Positions 48,612 to 61,250 are shown, counted from the stretch's first letter. The stretch: 64,000 bases of DNA from Kryptolebias marmoratus (GCF_001649575.2 NC_051430.1:18844296-18908295); one strand, 5' to 3'. Numbers and translations: made by a program. The notes: generated by a model not told the origin, from the letters alone.

Positions 48612-51600
48612 TCATGTGTCCATGTAGGATGGTTTTGGTGAAGGGGTTGAATCCTGCGGGGAACTCTGTGGACAGAGAAATATGTCCTGATGTAGGATTA
48701 TTGTGCCAACCATGTTTCAATTTAAATCAGGTGGCATGCGAGCTCGATCAAGTCAATGCAAGTATGAGTATTTTGTGCAAAAGATATACTGTACATTAAA
48801 AGAAGATGTAACATTAAACCAATTTATTCCCTTTTTTATCTAACACAAAATATTTGTTCTGCTGTGGCTTTTTAAAGGAATAGTTTGGATCGTTTGAGGT
48901 GGAGTTTTATGAAAAGACTATAATTAATTATTATCTTACTGGCTAAACAACCTCAGTTTGGAGGAATAGGGTTTATTTCTGACTAAGCTGATAAGGTAAT
49001 GGCTAGTCTGAGTGAAACCAAGACCAAAGTGGACTGATGTCTTCTTAAAACAACTCTGAAAGAATTTTGTGTTACACTGTTATTCTGGCAGAAATATTAT
49101 GATATTCCTGCTGGAAGTATTGCCACTATTAAAAAAAAAGACAACAATACATAAAATTCTTTATAAAACAGCCCCATCGTGTAAAATTGACAGCAATATA
49201 AAGTTTCATAAACTAGTGTTGGCATTAATTGCTTTGACAATTTTTAGGTTGGAGTTGTTTTAAGATGGCTGCAATCCACTTTGGTCTCGGCCCTACTCGG
49301 ACCAGCTATTAGCTCGTCAGTCAGGTCAGAATTAAACTCTATTTTACCAAACTGAGGTCCTTTAAAAGCGCTATCTCCAACAGGTAAGATAGTTATTCCT
49401 CAAAGCCTTTCCACAGAACCCCACTCCTAAAGATCTGAACTTTCCCTTTAACCAAAAATGGCTGGCAAAAGCAGTTTAACATGCAACAGCGAGGGCCTTG
49501 GAAGATCAGTAATCTCGGGAATGTCATGGACGTTATTTTAGAAAGGTCAAGTTACCCACCCACCCACACACACACGTTGTAGAGGCTCAAATTCTCTGGA
49601 CAACGGCCTCGGCAGCTTTGTCCTCGTGAGCTGTCACTTTACAAGATCTGTTTTCGGTTTTGCTGACAGCATGGAGTGTAAAACTTTTTACAGCGTGTCC
49701 CAATGTGCATGAAGGAAAGCAAGCGACCCAATCCACTTCATCATAACTTTAAAGATCTGTTTGCCGCAAATGCTTAGAGTTATACTTGTGGTCTGTTTCT
49801 GAGTACTTCAAGAAGATCTGGCTATTATCACACCAACACAAATAAGTTCAAGGCAAAGAAATAATTCACTGAATTAATTTATTCACAAATATAACTCCGT
49901 ACTCTGAGGTAAAAATGACAAAGCGCTTGGCGAAAGCAGACAAATATCTTAAATATGCAAAATGTCATTAAAATAAATAAAGAGGCAAAAAAGACCAAAA
50001 TGTTAATTTGAGGGTCAGATGAGGTGTTCAAGCATCACATGGATTAATTATTTGTTATACTTGACAACATTTGTCCTGAATTAATAGTTTTGTTTTGTTT
50101 TTAATAAGATCTTAGAATTTCAAGATCCTTTATTATATTTAAGTACTGTCTTTGTTAAATATTTTTGTCACTTTGCTGTGCGATGATCAGGTTACAAATA
50201 ATTAGTATTGAATTAAAGATACATTTGATGTATTTAACCCAGAGAGGGATTGGATTAAATGTTTTGCTGCCCACAGGTCAGACGGGGCTCTGTGGGTCGG
50301 TCCAGTACCTGCGGGGACGCAGCACTCAGTCTGCCTCACTGCTTAACTCTCCACAGACTGGCACATTTCACTATCTGAGCACCTTTCTTCACATCCACAG
50401 AATCGGGCTACANTTACAGCAGAGAAGGTGCAAAGATTGAGAGGAAGTGGTGATGGCGGGAGCGAGAGGTTGAAAGAATATTAGTACGGGAGGGTAAAAT
50501 AAAGAAAAACGAAGACAGAGGCAGAAAAGATGAGAGGGAGGTCAGCAGAAGGAGAAAATAGTGCCATAGGTGAAACGACAGATCAAGAAGAAAAGCAAAA
50601 GAAGAAATGTGACAAAAATGTTGGAAACACATGAATGAAGAAAGAGGGGAGAGGGGAAAAAAAGAAATTATATATAAACAGTCAAGCACAGACAGAAGTG
50701 ATGGAAGTTGGAAGACAGATGTATTTGTGGTTCAGATCAAGTAAACATGTTATTTAAAAAAGCAGCCTGTAAACGCTTTAAATGGGTCTAAAAAACTTTC
50801 ATTTTAAAACTTTTTAAACCACCAGAGAAACGTTTCGCTTTAACATAGATAGAAACAGTCTGAACCACCTGATGCACTTTAACCCCTTACAGTGACTGGA
50901 AGTATCTGATTCAGAGCTGCTTTTAAAGATGAGGCCCATCAGTCTCATTAAAGCTTCATTAAAGCTTTATTAAAGCTTAGTTCAGCAGTCTCTGCTGATG
51001 AACTAAGATTTAATAAAAGGCAAGAAGACAGAAGAATCACTCCTTTACATAACCAGAGAAGAACGAAAGAATTATAAATACACCAAATGCAAAGAACCAC
51101 AATCATTTCATTAAGTCATTAAAGAGATAGTTTGAGTACTTTTGAAGTGGAGTTGTTCAGAGTATTTGTCAGGAGTCAGCATGTCACCTGCAGTAGACAG
51201 TAGTTTGAGCAATCTTTGTTTAAAGAAATAAAAAACTTTTTATATGAGAGCTGGGCCAAACAAAGGAAATTTTAACCATTGAGCAAATTTTAACCATTTA
51301 AAACAACACAAACTCTAAACTTTACTAACAGAGCAAAAAACTAGAGCTTTTTACAACTTGTCATTTTTTACAGGACACAGTTGTTTAGTAAAGTTTTGAG
51401 ATTGAGTTGTTTTAAATGAAAAACAAGAAGACTCTTGAATTTTCCCTGCTCTGATTGGCTGTTGGCTCTGAGTCCTCCGTGAGATTTTCTTCTTGATTCT
51501 CCAAACTAAAATCACTCTGTCTGCTGTCGACTACAGGGAAGTTACTGAATACTCATAAATACTCTATATAACCCCACTTCAACAAAACTAAACAATCCCT

Positions 51601-54600
51601 TTAAGGAAACAACCAATGATTGGCTTAGTGATGATCAAGATGATGAAACCTTTTATGTGCAGATGAATTAATGCATCTTAATTAAAGCAATCAGAACATC
51701 CACGAATGAACTGTTTCCCTCTTGCGTGCAAAAAAAAGGCACAAGGATAAGAAAATTTAAGTGAAGACAAATGTTAGTCCTCAATCAAGCATTTAACCAA
51801 ACACACGTCTGTAATTTCTGTTTTAACTTAATTCTGAAACTTGTCTATGGCTTCTAAAGCTGTCAAATCGCCAACAAACTTTGCTTGTACAGGTAAGGTT
51901 ACATAAAAATCAACTAGATGGAGTTCAGTTGTATTATTTGACATATTTCAGTAAATTCTTTACCCATAAATCTTCTGCATATACTCTAAATACTAAACAT
52001 GGGAACCTGCCCTGCAGATCAGAAGCCCACCTTGCTGCTGTCCCGACCCAGAATGGCGTAGCTCATGTACTGCTCGGCATCGGCCTCCAGCTCGTTGGCA
52101 TCCTGCAGAGAACCCTCCAAGCTCATCTCCAGAACCCCTTCCTCTCCTGAACCCTTCCCTCTGCGCACAACCTTCCGTACAATCTAACACGCATTTGCAC
52201 ACCAACACACAGGAGGGTGAAAGGAAAAGAAAGAAAAAGGTAGGCGAGCCGGTGAAACGAGGAAGAGATGTTCATGTGACTCTGAAGAACAAGAGTCCAC
52301 AGTAAAGTGGTCATACAGCACATGATGGAGAACTTTGAATAAATGATTATTTCTTCAATAATCATTCTGTGGGGGAGATGCAGAACGAGTACTGTGACAC
52401 CAAAGAACTAAAAACAATGGCTTCATTCTTGTTTTAAAATACAAGTTAAAGTAAATTTTATAAAAGCTGACCTTTTTTGTCACGATGTTTCCATGTTCAT
52501 CCGTGAAGTGCTCCTCGCTCACTTGCTCCCCGGGAAGATCTTCAACCTCATCACCCTGAAAAAGTCATCACGCACGTTCAGAAAGTTTCCTCATTAGAAA
52601 CAAAAAACCTAAAATTCCTTCTTGAGAAGCATAACATCCTAACTTTTAATTTTTAAAGAAAGTTATGCATCATAAAAAATATTCTGAATAGTTCAAAGAC
52701 AAGATCACACACGTTGACACTGAGAAGGGTACTTAAGGAGCTTATTTTAAATTTGATTCCAGTTACATATATATGTATACAAAGCTGAGATAATTATTGC
52801 ATCGCTCCTGAAACAACAAAATACAGTAGTTAGGAAAACTATGAGATGTAGTTTTTGAAGCGAATTTTTTCCCTATTCTTCTATTTTTTCTTCTATAGCT
52901 ACAGATCTTGACTGCAGACAGACAATTGAAGCACATTGTGGAGCCACGCTGTTGAATTACGCATCACATGTGGATGGTTTTACCTGAAAAAGATCTTGAT
53001 GGCAGCATATGTAGCTCATAAATGAGTCCATACAGTTCTATATTAAATGTGCCTCCACAGATATGACAGAAACACACGCTGTGTTAACAAAGACAGCCTA
53101 TTAAACAGTCAGACTCATTGGATGAGTGTTGGACGCCAGCCGTTGCTCTTTGTCACTGGTTTCATTCCCAACTCTTTTTTTTCCTTCCAGAATTTTCTAG
53201 CCACAGCCAGGAACTCCTTCTTCACCTCATCATGTAGGGCCTCCAGCAGCCACTGCAGTGATTTACAGCACAGTTTGAAGATTAGCTCCTCCATGTCTGA
53301 TTTTATGGTCCCCAACCACAAAATGGAGGATTGAAACCATCAGGATGGGAATGAGGCTTTATCGCAACAAGTATAGTTCACATATCTCGGGGTTTTGTTC
53401 ATGAGTGAGGGTAAACTAAACCGCAGGATCAGCAGGCAGTGATGTGGATGCTGAGCAGCTGAACTAAAAGGAGAAGCTGTCACTTTACCGGTAACTCTGT
53501 GTTCCAACGCTCCCCCGTGGTCATGAGCTACAGGTCGTGACCAAAAAGAATTAGATTAAAAATACAACCGGGCCGAAACGTGCTTCCTGTGCAGAGAGGA
53601 TAGACTCACTCCCAGAGACAAAGTGTGGAGCTCAGCTGTACTGAAGGAGATCAGAGTAGAGTTGCTGCTCCTCCGCAGGTGGTTTGGTCATTTGGTGTGG
53701 TTGCTTTCCACACACCTTCCAAGGGAGGTGTTTTGGTCATGGCTCACTGGGAGCAGACCTCAGGGCAGACCCAGGACTTGTGGGAGAGATTATATCTCAC
53801 GGCTGGCTTGGGAATGCATCAGATCCTGTCAGATAAGATGGGTACCTGAGGTAGATGTGGAAAGGGTGGCCTGTTTATTTTTTGTTTGTTGTTGTTTTGT
53901 GCTTGGATGTTTGGTTCTGACCAGGTCCCAGATAAATGACGGTCTTAGTTTCATCATATAATGTTGTTTTTGTACTGTTTTGAGTTTCAAAAACGGTTTA
54001 ACTGGGTTATAAATCACACCATTCTGTTTATAGCTTCACTTTACAGAGTCTTCACTACAGGGAAAATGTGGTTGTTCACCATAATTACTTCTCCACTAAG
54101 TGGAAACAGACAGTCAGATGAGCGACAGATGGTTGGGATCCACGGTGCTCGCTAATATTTCTTTGCGCCCTTATAATTACAGATCATGAGGTTCGTGATA
54201 ATACAGTTATAGCCTTCGATAATCTGCAGCAGGGGTACGTGGCTATTTTTAAGTTAAAAGAAATTTGTGCAGCTGTAGACAAACAGGGAAGAGAGAGAAA
54301 AACTAAACGTGTGTAGGCTTAAATAAAACTACAAAATGTGCACAGAGGAAATTTATGCATGGAAAAAGATTATTTTAAAGTCATAGAATAAGATTATTAG
54401 GATTAACTATTATTATTACCAACAAATACATTTCCTCACATGAACTTTTATTTGCAATGAGTCACATCAAATGATTTCTGTTTCTTACAACATACTTTCA
54501 CTCCCATCTTTTATCATCAACACTGAAAATTTCAAACAATACACCCCCATCTTCTTCTCTGTTACCTTCATCACATCAGTATATTCTTTCTCTAAATTTT

Positions 54601-57600
54601 TGGTTCCCTCCTTTCCTTTTTACTTTGTACCTTGAGTATGACTCTCCTGCGGACCACCCTGGTTGTTACATTCTCCTCTTCGTCAGCCACTCCTTCGACC
54701 TCACCGAGCTCACGGTCCAGCTGAGTGTGTATGTAAGTCAGCACGGAGCGCACAGAGCCGCTGGCTATGTGGAGGACATTCTGGCAGCTGATCACCAGGA
54801 AAGCCAGCAGCACGAAGCTGAAGAGGAGTTCAGTTACCAGGGCCCACATTGCCCCAATTTAATCCCAAGCAAATCTACACAAACTGCAGCTTCAGCCAGT
54901 TGGCCTTCAGGAACTCCCCACACGGTCCTCTAAGCTGAGAGACAAGCTGCTTTTTTGCTACAGTTTCAGTCAAACTGGTGTTGTATCTTTTAGATCATAT
55001 TTGTCCTCCATGAGCTGGGGCGGTGGGCCCTTCTGACCAGGTCCTGTCTTTCTCCTTCTGACTGTCTGGTCAGTCCCCGGTCACAGATGTCAGAGTGAAG
55101 AAAAGGCATCTATTCACACCTCTCTCTCTCTTTCTGCCCATGTGATCTGTGGGTTTTAAATAGCTTCTCCTGAGTGGCTTTACGTGTTGTGGTAACACAC
55201 CAGTTACTTTCCTTTCATACTGTAACTTTAAAATAACTGTCTTTCCTCATGATGCAAACAGCCAAATAGGTATATTTCCACAAATCCAATCAGGCCACCA
55301 TACAGACACGATAATCCAGGAACTCAGTGAAGCCACAATGTGCTCTTTGATCACATTTACCACATACCATAAAGGTCCTAAAATCAACTTTCTGTATTTG
55401 CCTGAAGAAGTTTTATGGTTGAGACGGTCCTGTACAGTGTGACTGGTATGTCTTGTGCCTAAAAGTTAGCACGTGGAGATGACTGGGGTGGGGATCATGT
55501 AACATGAGCAGAAGAGAATGCTTTCTAAATTTGGCTGGACATGATGTTTGTGCCCATCTTGGGCACAAGGAGCTGTGTGTGTGTTTGTTTCTGTGTGAAT
55601 ATGTTGTTTGTACAGCTCGAGAAATAATCATGCATAATTTAAAGCTGATTTAAATGTTAGGTCTGGATATATGGTGTAACTTATTGGAGAAGAAGGTAAC
55701 AAACGCTCAAGAATGCCTTAGACTTTTGCCTTTTTTTTCTAATTTACATTATCTGCAAAACTAAACTGTATGTGCTAAACCAGCACAGAGATGTTTTAAG
55801 ACATCAAAGAGCCTTAAAAAAAAGGAACTCTTTTCCATTGTTAGAATAAGTATGATGACACTTAGGATATTGGTATAGTCCTTTCCAATCATCTCTCCCA
55901 CAGTCAACAGCAAAAAGCATTTGACTATTGCATACTTTATGTTGGCAGACTAGTTTCTTGTAAGTGTTACTGTTTGAGTTGAAATGTTTAATAGTTTTGG
56001 AAGAAGTAGTGGCATATAACAGAACTAAGCGTGAGCCTCCAGTTGTAGTACAGACTAATAAAACCCTCATGTTGCTTTTAATCCACACAAATGCTCTCCA
56101 ACCCTGGTCCTCGAGGGCCACCATCCTGCACGTTTTACTTGTTTCTCTGCTCCAACACACCTGGTTTAAATCAGTGAATGATTAACAGGCTTCTGCAGAA
56201 CATGAAGAGGTAATTTAACTACTGAATCAGGTGTTTTGGAGCAGGGAAATAAGGAAAACATGCCAGATAGTGGCCCTTGAGGACCAGGATTGGAGACCCC
56301 TGATCCACATGTTGGCAACCATGTCTCTCAGGGAGTCTTAAAGTTAAATAATTTGGTGGTAAAGGTGTATTTTTGTAGCACATATCCCTACACCATCAAA
56401 GCACAGCTCACTTAAACTGGATGTTTTTATCATTTTTGATTAGATTCCCAGACTGAACGCCTACGTCTTCCCATTACAGATTTTAGTGGGGGTTTGTTGT
56501 CCAGCAGAAATCAAGCCTAAGTAATCATATGGTTGTATGAACTACAGTTTTTGTAATTTCATCCCATTTAGTCAAGGAAACCTTTTGACTATTGAATGTA
56601 CCCTCCTAATACAGAGATACAGATATTCATCAGTGCAAGAAGAAACTAACCCACTCACCTGACCCTTCAAGCGCACGTCGTCCCAAGCTCTCAGCTCTGG
56701 TACCCTGTGTGGAAATCCCAAACCCTTCTCAAATGGCTGGGTACCTCTGAAGTGCCCCCGTAAAATCTCAGAGTGCCCCATGTCCCTCACAGGTTGAAGC
56801 AAGGCCTCTTGGGCCATGCGGGACTGGTCTCCATCCACAGCATTTCGTACAGATGAAATCATGGTCTCCACAGCTTGCCTGGGTTTAGACTGGGTACCAA
56901 CCCAAGCCTGTGTTGGGTCAGTGACAGGGATCCACCCTGGCCCTGTCTGTTCCTGCAGGTAGGAAAGAAAAGAGCCTCCACCACCTCCGTTTTGACCGTT
57001 ACCTGACCTGAAAGGAGATCAGTGGATAAATGAGGAGGTATCACATGTATTAGCAGAAGAACGTTTAGAATCTCTTGATGGTCACTGCTTTTTCATTGAA
57101 TTATGACTGACATGCCAATTAGGGTTCTTTATGTTTTGCTGTGACAGGGATGCAAAAAGAGGTTTTACCAACCTGTCTCCATTTCGATCTGGACCACAGC
57201 TCAGACCAGTTGACTCACTCAAACGGGCATACAGCCTTTGTTGTCCTGCAACAAGAGAAAGTCCTTCCTCTGAGCCCGTTCCACCTTCTCGTCCTCCTCC
57301 TCCTCCTGCTCCATCGCCACCTGTCGTACTCATGATGGCGGATGCCTCTGAGCTCGCCTCTGACCCCTGACCATTGTTCATCCCGTTCAGATTGATCCCA
57401 GAGATGGTGCCTCCAAGTGAGGCTGGTGTGGTAGTGCTGAGAGAGTCAACGCCCACCTCTGAATCGTCTTCTGGCAGCTCAATGGAGCCGCTCAGCACCC
57501 CACCCCCTCCGCTGGCTGCACTGGCCTGACTAGCCGGCCGGCCTAGACTTCCATATGGCAGCCCTAGCAGACGCTCTGAGTCCTCAGCGTTGCTGCACTC

Positions 57601-57818
57601 CAGCGAGGAGTCCTCCACGGTCACCAAGGAAGGGCTGTTGCCTGAGGGCCACACCTGCACATCGGACATCTCCATGAGGGTGTCTTCTTCTGTGGTGGCG
57701 ATGGGTGCACAGTCCAGACTGGAGACTTCCTGCCAGTAGGGCTCAGCACCCAGCGGGGAGGGCAGGCTGTACTGCATGGAGGCCGGTGAGAGGAGCTCTT
57801 CCTGCGCAAGCCCATAAC
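48612..57818 (-). CDS. ank1: ankyrin-1, C-terminal regulatory region (3' exons)
   Basis: Adaptor joining membrane proteins to the spectrin skeleton. Only 3' exons are present, in transcript order: 57818-57173, 57007-56659, 52555-52472, 52183-52031 and 48665-48612, all in phase. The first exon carries the ankyrin C-terminal block [31 protein letters not shown] and [18 protein letters not shown], then a Gly/Ser-rich disordered stretch. The following exons give [32 protein letters not shown] and a Ser/Thr/Pro tail ending KPSYMDT. Ankyrin repeats, ZU5 domains and the death domain must lie beyond 64000. ANK1 rather than ANK2 or ANK3 is shown by the internal sAnk1 exon at 54849-54631. Confidence 0.92.
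48872..49451. mobile_element. TTAA-flanked foldback MITE, copy 1
   Basis: About 580 bp with long imperfect inverted arms: left AGGAATAGTTTGGAT against the complement of the right end AGGGAAAGTTCAGAT. Internal matches include CCTCAGTTTGG and GACCAAAGTGGA in both arms. Both ends abut TTAA (48872-48875 and 49448-49451), the target of piggyBac-type transposases. It has no transposase frame and lies in an ank1 intron. Confidence 0.78.
50413..50413. other. ambiguous base (N)
   Basis: The only N in the window. It falls at a sharp change from mixed sequence to a purine-rich tract, inside an ank1 intron. Confidence 0.95.
50415..50670 (+). repeat. purine-rich tract
   Basis: About 250 bases heavily biased to A and G on the + strand (runs such as GAGAGGAAG and AGAAAAGCAAAAGAAGAAA). 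It is low-complexity with no single repeat unit, in an ank1 intron. Confidence 0.6.
51119..51604. mobile_element. TTAA-flanked foldback MITE, copy 2
   Basis: About 486 bp. The left end TTAA-AGAGATAGTTTGAG pairs with the complement of the right end TTAA-AGGGATTGTTTAG. Both arms contain GAAGTGGAGTT or GAAGTGGGGTT. It is the same family as the copy at 48872-49451 and lies in an ank1 intron. Confidence 0.75.
53430..53862 (+). mobile_element. non-LTR retrotransposon 3' remnant
   Basis: The + strand translates, with frameshifts, to a decayed C-terminal tail of a fish LINE reverse-transcriptase protein: RRWFGHLVW, then [25 protein letters not shown]. The nucleotide sequence (CAGGGCAGACCCAGGAC and GGAGAGATTATATCTC-like) matches the widespread 3' end of such elements. 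It is truncated at both ends and antisense inside an ank1 intron. Confidence 0.75.
54631..54849 (-). CDS. ank1: small ankyrin-1 (sAnk1) alternative first exon
   Basis: Muscle-type ankyrin-1 isoform that anchors the sarcoplasmic reticulum to obscurin. The exon begins at ATG (54849-54847) and encodes 73 residues ending in phase 0 at donor GTACAAAG, the same length as the human exon. Residues 1-28 form the hydrophobic membrane anchor ([20 protein letters not shown]). It continues SCQNVLHI, the acidic [15 protein letters not shown] and [11 protein letters not shown], part of the obscurin-binding surface. Joined to 52555-52472, 52183-52031 and 48665-48612 it gives 169 residues. It requires its own promoter inside ank1; a TATA-like TATTTAAA lies about 0.3 kb upstream on the minus strand (near 55157-55164). 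Confidence 0.92.
56089..56302. mobile_element. hAT-like MITE with near-perfect 8-bp duplication
   Basis: A 214-bp palindromic element. The left part CTCCAACCCTGGTCCTCGAG pairs with the complement of the right end GGACCAGGATTGGAGACCCC. It is flanked by atccacac (56081-56088) and atccacat (56303-56310), a 7/8 match. Internal inverted matches include CTGCTCCAACACACCTGG and the complement of CAGGTGTTTTGGAGCAG. It lies in an ank1 intron. Confidence 0.8.
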
Positions 57819-59521
57819 CTGAAGCGAGACAGAGAGAGGCACACTGACACCCGCCCCCCCTCCTCGCTCCCTACCTCACCCCCACAGCATTGGTACCCTG
57901 GGAGGGGGTAAGTGCCCCTGCCCAGGAAATGGGCATCTAGGGGGGGAGTAGAGGAGGCTGAAGGGACAAATGGGAGGGAATATGGATGGAAAGAGGGGAA
58001 TAGGGTCAAGACAATAGGAGCTGGAATAAAGGTGCAACTAGCTTGGAGAGCAAGAACAGCTTTTAGAAGAGGGGCGATTCAAGCTCAATCAGCCCGTGTT
58101 GATGGTGCAAGCAGCAGAAGACACAGCTGGACTGACTGAGGAACTTAGGTTCAAACCCAGCAGTGACTGATGCTGCTCTGCTGGCTGCCACCTGCAGGTT
58201 ACTGATACCTGTCCAGCAGGGACGCACACTCTCAGTCTAACACACACAAACTCCTACACTCATAAATGCATGCGTTCAAATCCTCTCGGAAACAGGCAGG
58301 TTATTATCAATATCAGGCTGGACAGCATGCACGCAGGCAATCTCATTTTCTCCTCAAGTTTGCACACATGCCCACGCACACACATTCACCCACACTTCAT
58401 CCCACTTCACATACAATCAATCTCTCACAGACAAAGATTTATTGTAATACACTGAACACACCATTGTATTGCCAGTATTCATGTGAACACAATTACAGCA
58501 GACTTTGTAAATTCCACACGATTGCTGCCTCAAACAAAAACTTGGATTTTATTCAAGGAGAAAGACATGTCAGTGTTATGTGGACTCAGGTCACTCCTAC
58601 ATGGGGTATTTACTGCTAAAAATTGAGGCAAAGCAAAGTGTGAGTGGCATCATGGCTGTAACACCGCAGGATACATTACCAAAAACTGTAATAACCTGAG
58701 GCTCAAACGAGGATTTGGTGGAGGTCATACAGCAAGTACAAAATGCATAAGACTAACTGTATGTGTACTCTGGACGGTGATAAGGTTACTGTGCACAAGC
58801 ACAGGGCGTAACTTGATTCATAGTTGGCTGTAGACTACTGCTGAGGGAGCAGGAGAAATTGGAGACACCAAGCTGCAAAAAAGACCCCTTGTCCTACTTT
58901 CTCTTTCACCCTCTCAGCTAATGTACATCAAAAAATGTCGACAGTCATTCCCATTTATGTTACCTTTAATTTGCTTTGTCTAATTAAGATCCGTGCTACA
59001 AAATAAACAAAAACAAACACAACACTTGTGTATTAGAGTGGTTTTATCCTCACTGCATCTGAACTCATGTTCTAACAAGTGCAAAATAAATCATGTTTTT
59101 GAGACATTGTCTCATATACGTGTATGTAAACCAGTTGTATTGCTTCATAAAAGCAAGGAGGGTTAACAGTTTTTATAAAATGGGGGATTCTCATGCACCT
59201 ACATGCACACACAGCTCAGCTGGTGAAAACAAGGAAGTCAGTTTTACCAACTGAGAGAGGCTTTATTCTGTGCTTAGGACAAAATTACTCCAGTTCATCT
59301 TCATATAGCTCGTATCTGTTTTACACAATTATTGCCACAGATTTATATTAAGAAATCTGTCAGAAGTGCTGCCCCAAAGGTGCTACAGCTACCTGCTGCT
59401 GCTGCCTCCATTTGCACTTGCAAATAACCACAGAATTCTGAATGACTGACAAAAAGTGATGGCAATGTAAATGTTGATAAAATAATGCTGGCATGAACTG
59501 TTGTGAATTTTTTTATACTGA

Positions 59522-59704
59522 GTTTAAAAACAGCAGCAGTCCACCTTGGTCTCAGTCCTGCTTGGACAAGCCATTAGCTCCTTAATTTGGTCAGAATTTA
59601 ATTATTTCTCCAAACTGTAACTGATCAGAGACAACAGATAAGATGTTATTGTTCATAACCTCTTCACATAACCCCACTTCAAAAGATCTGAACTATTACT
59701 TTAA
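59522..59704. mobile_element. TTAA foldback MITE, half copy (copy 3)
   Basis: Matches the right half of the copy at 48872-49451: CCACCTTGGTCTCAGTCCTG, CAAGCCATTAGCTC, CCAAACTG, AACCCCACTTC, AGATCTGAACTATTACT, then TTAA (59701-59704). The left arm is not visible, so it is truncated. Confidence 0.68.
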
Positions 59705-61194
59705 GGGTAGGTAAAGGAAATGTGACTGAGGATGTTTGATGTCTAAATTAAAAAAAAAAAGACAGTATTGTAAATTTGAGGAAACCAAATAGGCACCATA
59801 TGGAATTTTATTAGGAGTATGCACAGCAAATATGTCTTGAAGAAAAATGATCAGGTTTAAATTTAATTCATAAAAGTTCTTGTACACCAGCGTTGTTTCA
59901 CAGCAGATACGTTTCGATGTCGTTGATGCCAAAATGATGAACCATTTTTTTTCTGTAATGGAAGTAATAGAGAAGGAAAATTACTTGGAGGAAAAAAGAA
60001 ATTAAGGAAAGAGTGAAGAATGAAAGATTTCATTGCGTGACCTCTTGCCTAAAGACAAAAGCTAAAAGAAAACGGTGAAGCTTACATAAAAAAAGACATG
60101 TAAAGGAAATGTAGTCTTTTTGCCTGGACATACATGGGTACACATGTGCCAACACTTATAATTTACAAAATAAGACACACACACTGACACACTCACACAG
60201 ACTGACTTGACACTTCACATTTAACAGGTTTACAATAAAGGGAGGGACAAACAGACACATAAAACAACCATGACATTCATACATGAACCGAGCAGACACA
60301 AGTCAAAGTTAACAAAAAAAAGGTTAGTGGCCTTTTTTTAGCCCTCCCCCCCTTCACTGAGGAGTAACAGAGACAGGCTGCAGAGTCATTCTCTGTGTGC
60401 ATGCCCATGCAAAGACACGTCTTTGAGCCAAGCAGCTTCAATGCTGCGTTTGAAGCACCTCTATCCAACATGCACAGCTGCCCATCTTCCCAGTGCCTCC
60501 ATGCAAACACAGAGGGACGTGAGCAGCGGACGTCTGGTGCACATGCAGTCATGCAGGAGGGACGGGGAAAAAAGGGACGGGATGGGACGGAGCAGGGAAA
60601 AGAAAAGAACAGCAAGAGAGAAAGAGGCGATGAACACAGGCAGAAACAATGTGAGGAAGAGAGAGAATAAATGAGGGTCACCCCCCTCCCCCTCCCCGTG
60701 GGTGCTGAAAACACAGTCTGTGTGAGGGGTATCTGTCACAGAAGAGACAGTAAAAAAGATGGGGTTTTCAAGAGTAAAAATGAAGAAAAAGGGAAATGCA
60801 CCAGTCGCAGAGGAAAAAGGAAACAAAAAAAGAAAAAAGCTTAAGATGTGGGTCAGAGGTCAGCATGAGATCGGCATGAGGTCAGAGTTCGGAGAGGAGT
60901 GAGAAGGAGGAAGAGTAGGGCGGCTAGGCTGCAGATGAACACAGAGAGGGACAGATTCACAGGGAATGAAAACACAGCTCCCAAATAGACATTCAATGCA
61001 CCAACATTAACTCTAAGGAGACTCAAACTACAACACATGCAACCACAGGCAGAAAGAATTTAAATGCCCTCTCACAAAAGTAAAAAAAAACCAGATGTCT
61101 TCTTTGATTTAGTGTATATATATATATTTTAAGTTTCTTTAAACATATTTTTAATTGGTTATATGTTGTATTTATGAGCCAGATGTCAAAGACA

Positions 61195-61250
61195 ACTCTC
61201 CATTTCATATGTTATGGACAATAAAGTTGACTGATTGATTGACTGAATCT
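61195..61250 (+). repeat. retroposon 3' tail with GATTGATTGA repeats
   Basis: GGACAATAAAGTTGACTG is followed by ATTGATTGACTGA, a common 3' terminus of fish LINE/SINE copies. The body is too decayed to assign. Confidence 0.45.

Noticed and set aside
57131..57911. Plus-strand frames opposite the large ank1 exon
   Set aside because: GC-rich antisense shadows of exon 57818-57173.
60277..60826. Overlapping frames of 80-145 residues on both strands
   Set aside because: Low-complexity purine/pyrimidine-biased DNA; no ankyrin or other family motif.
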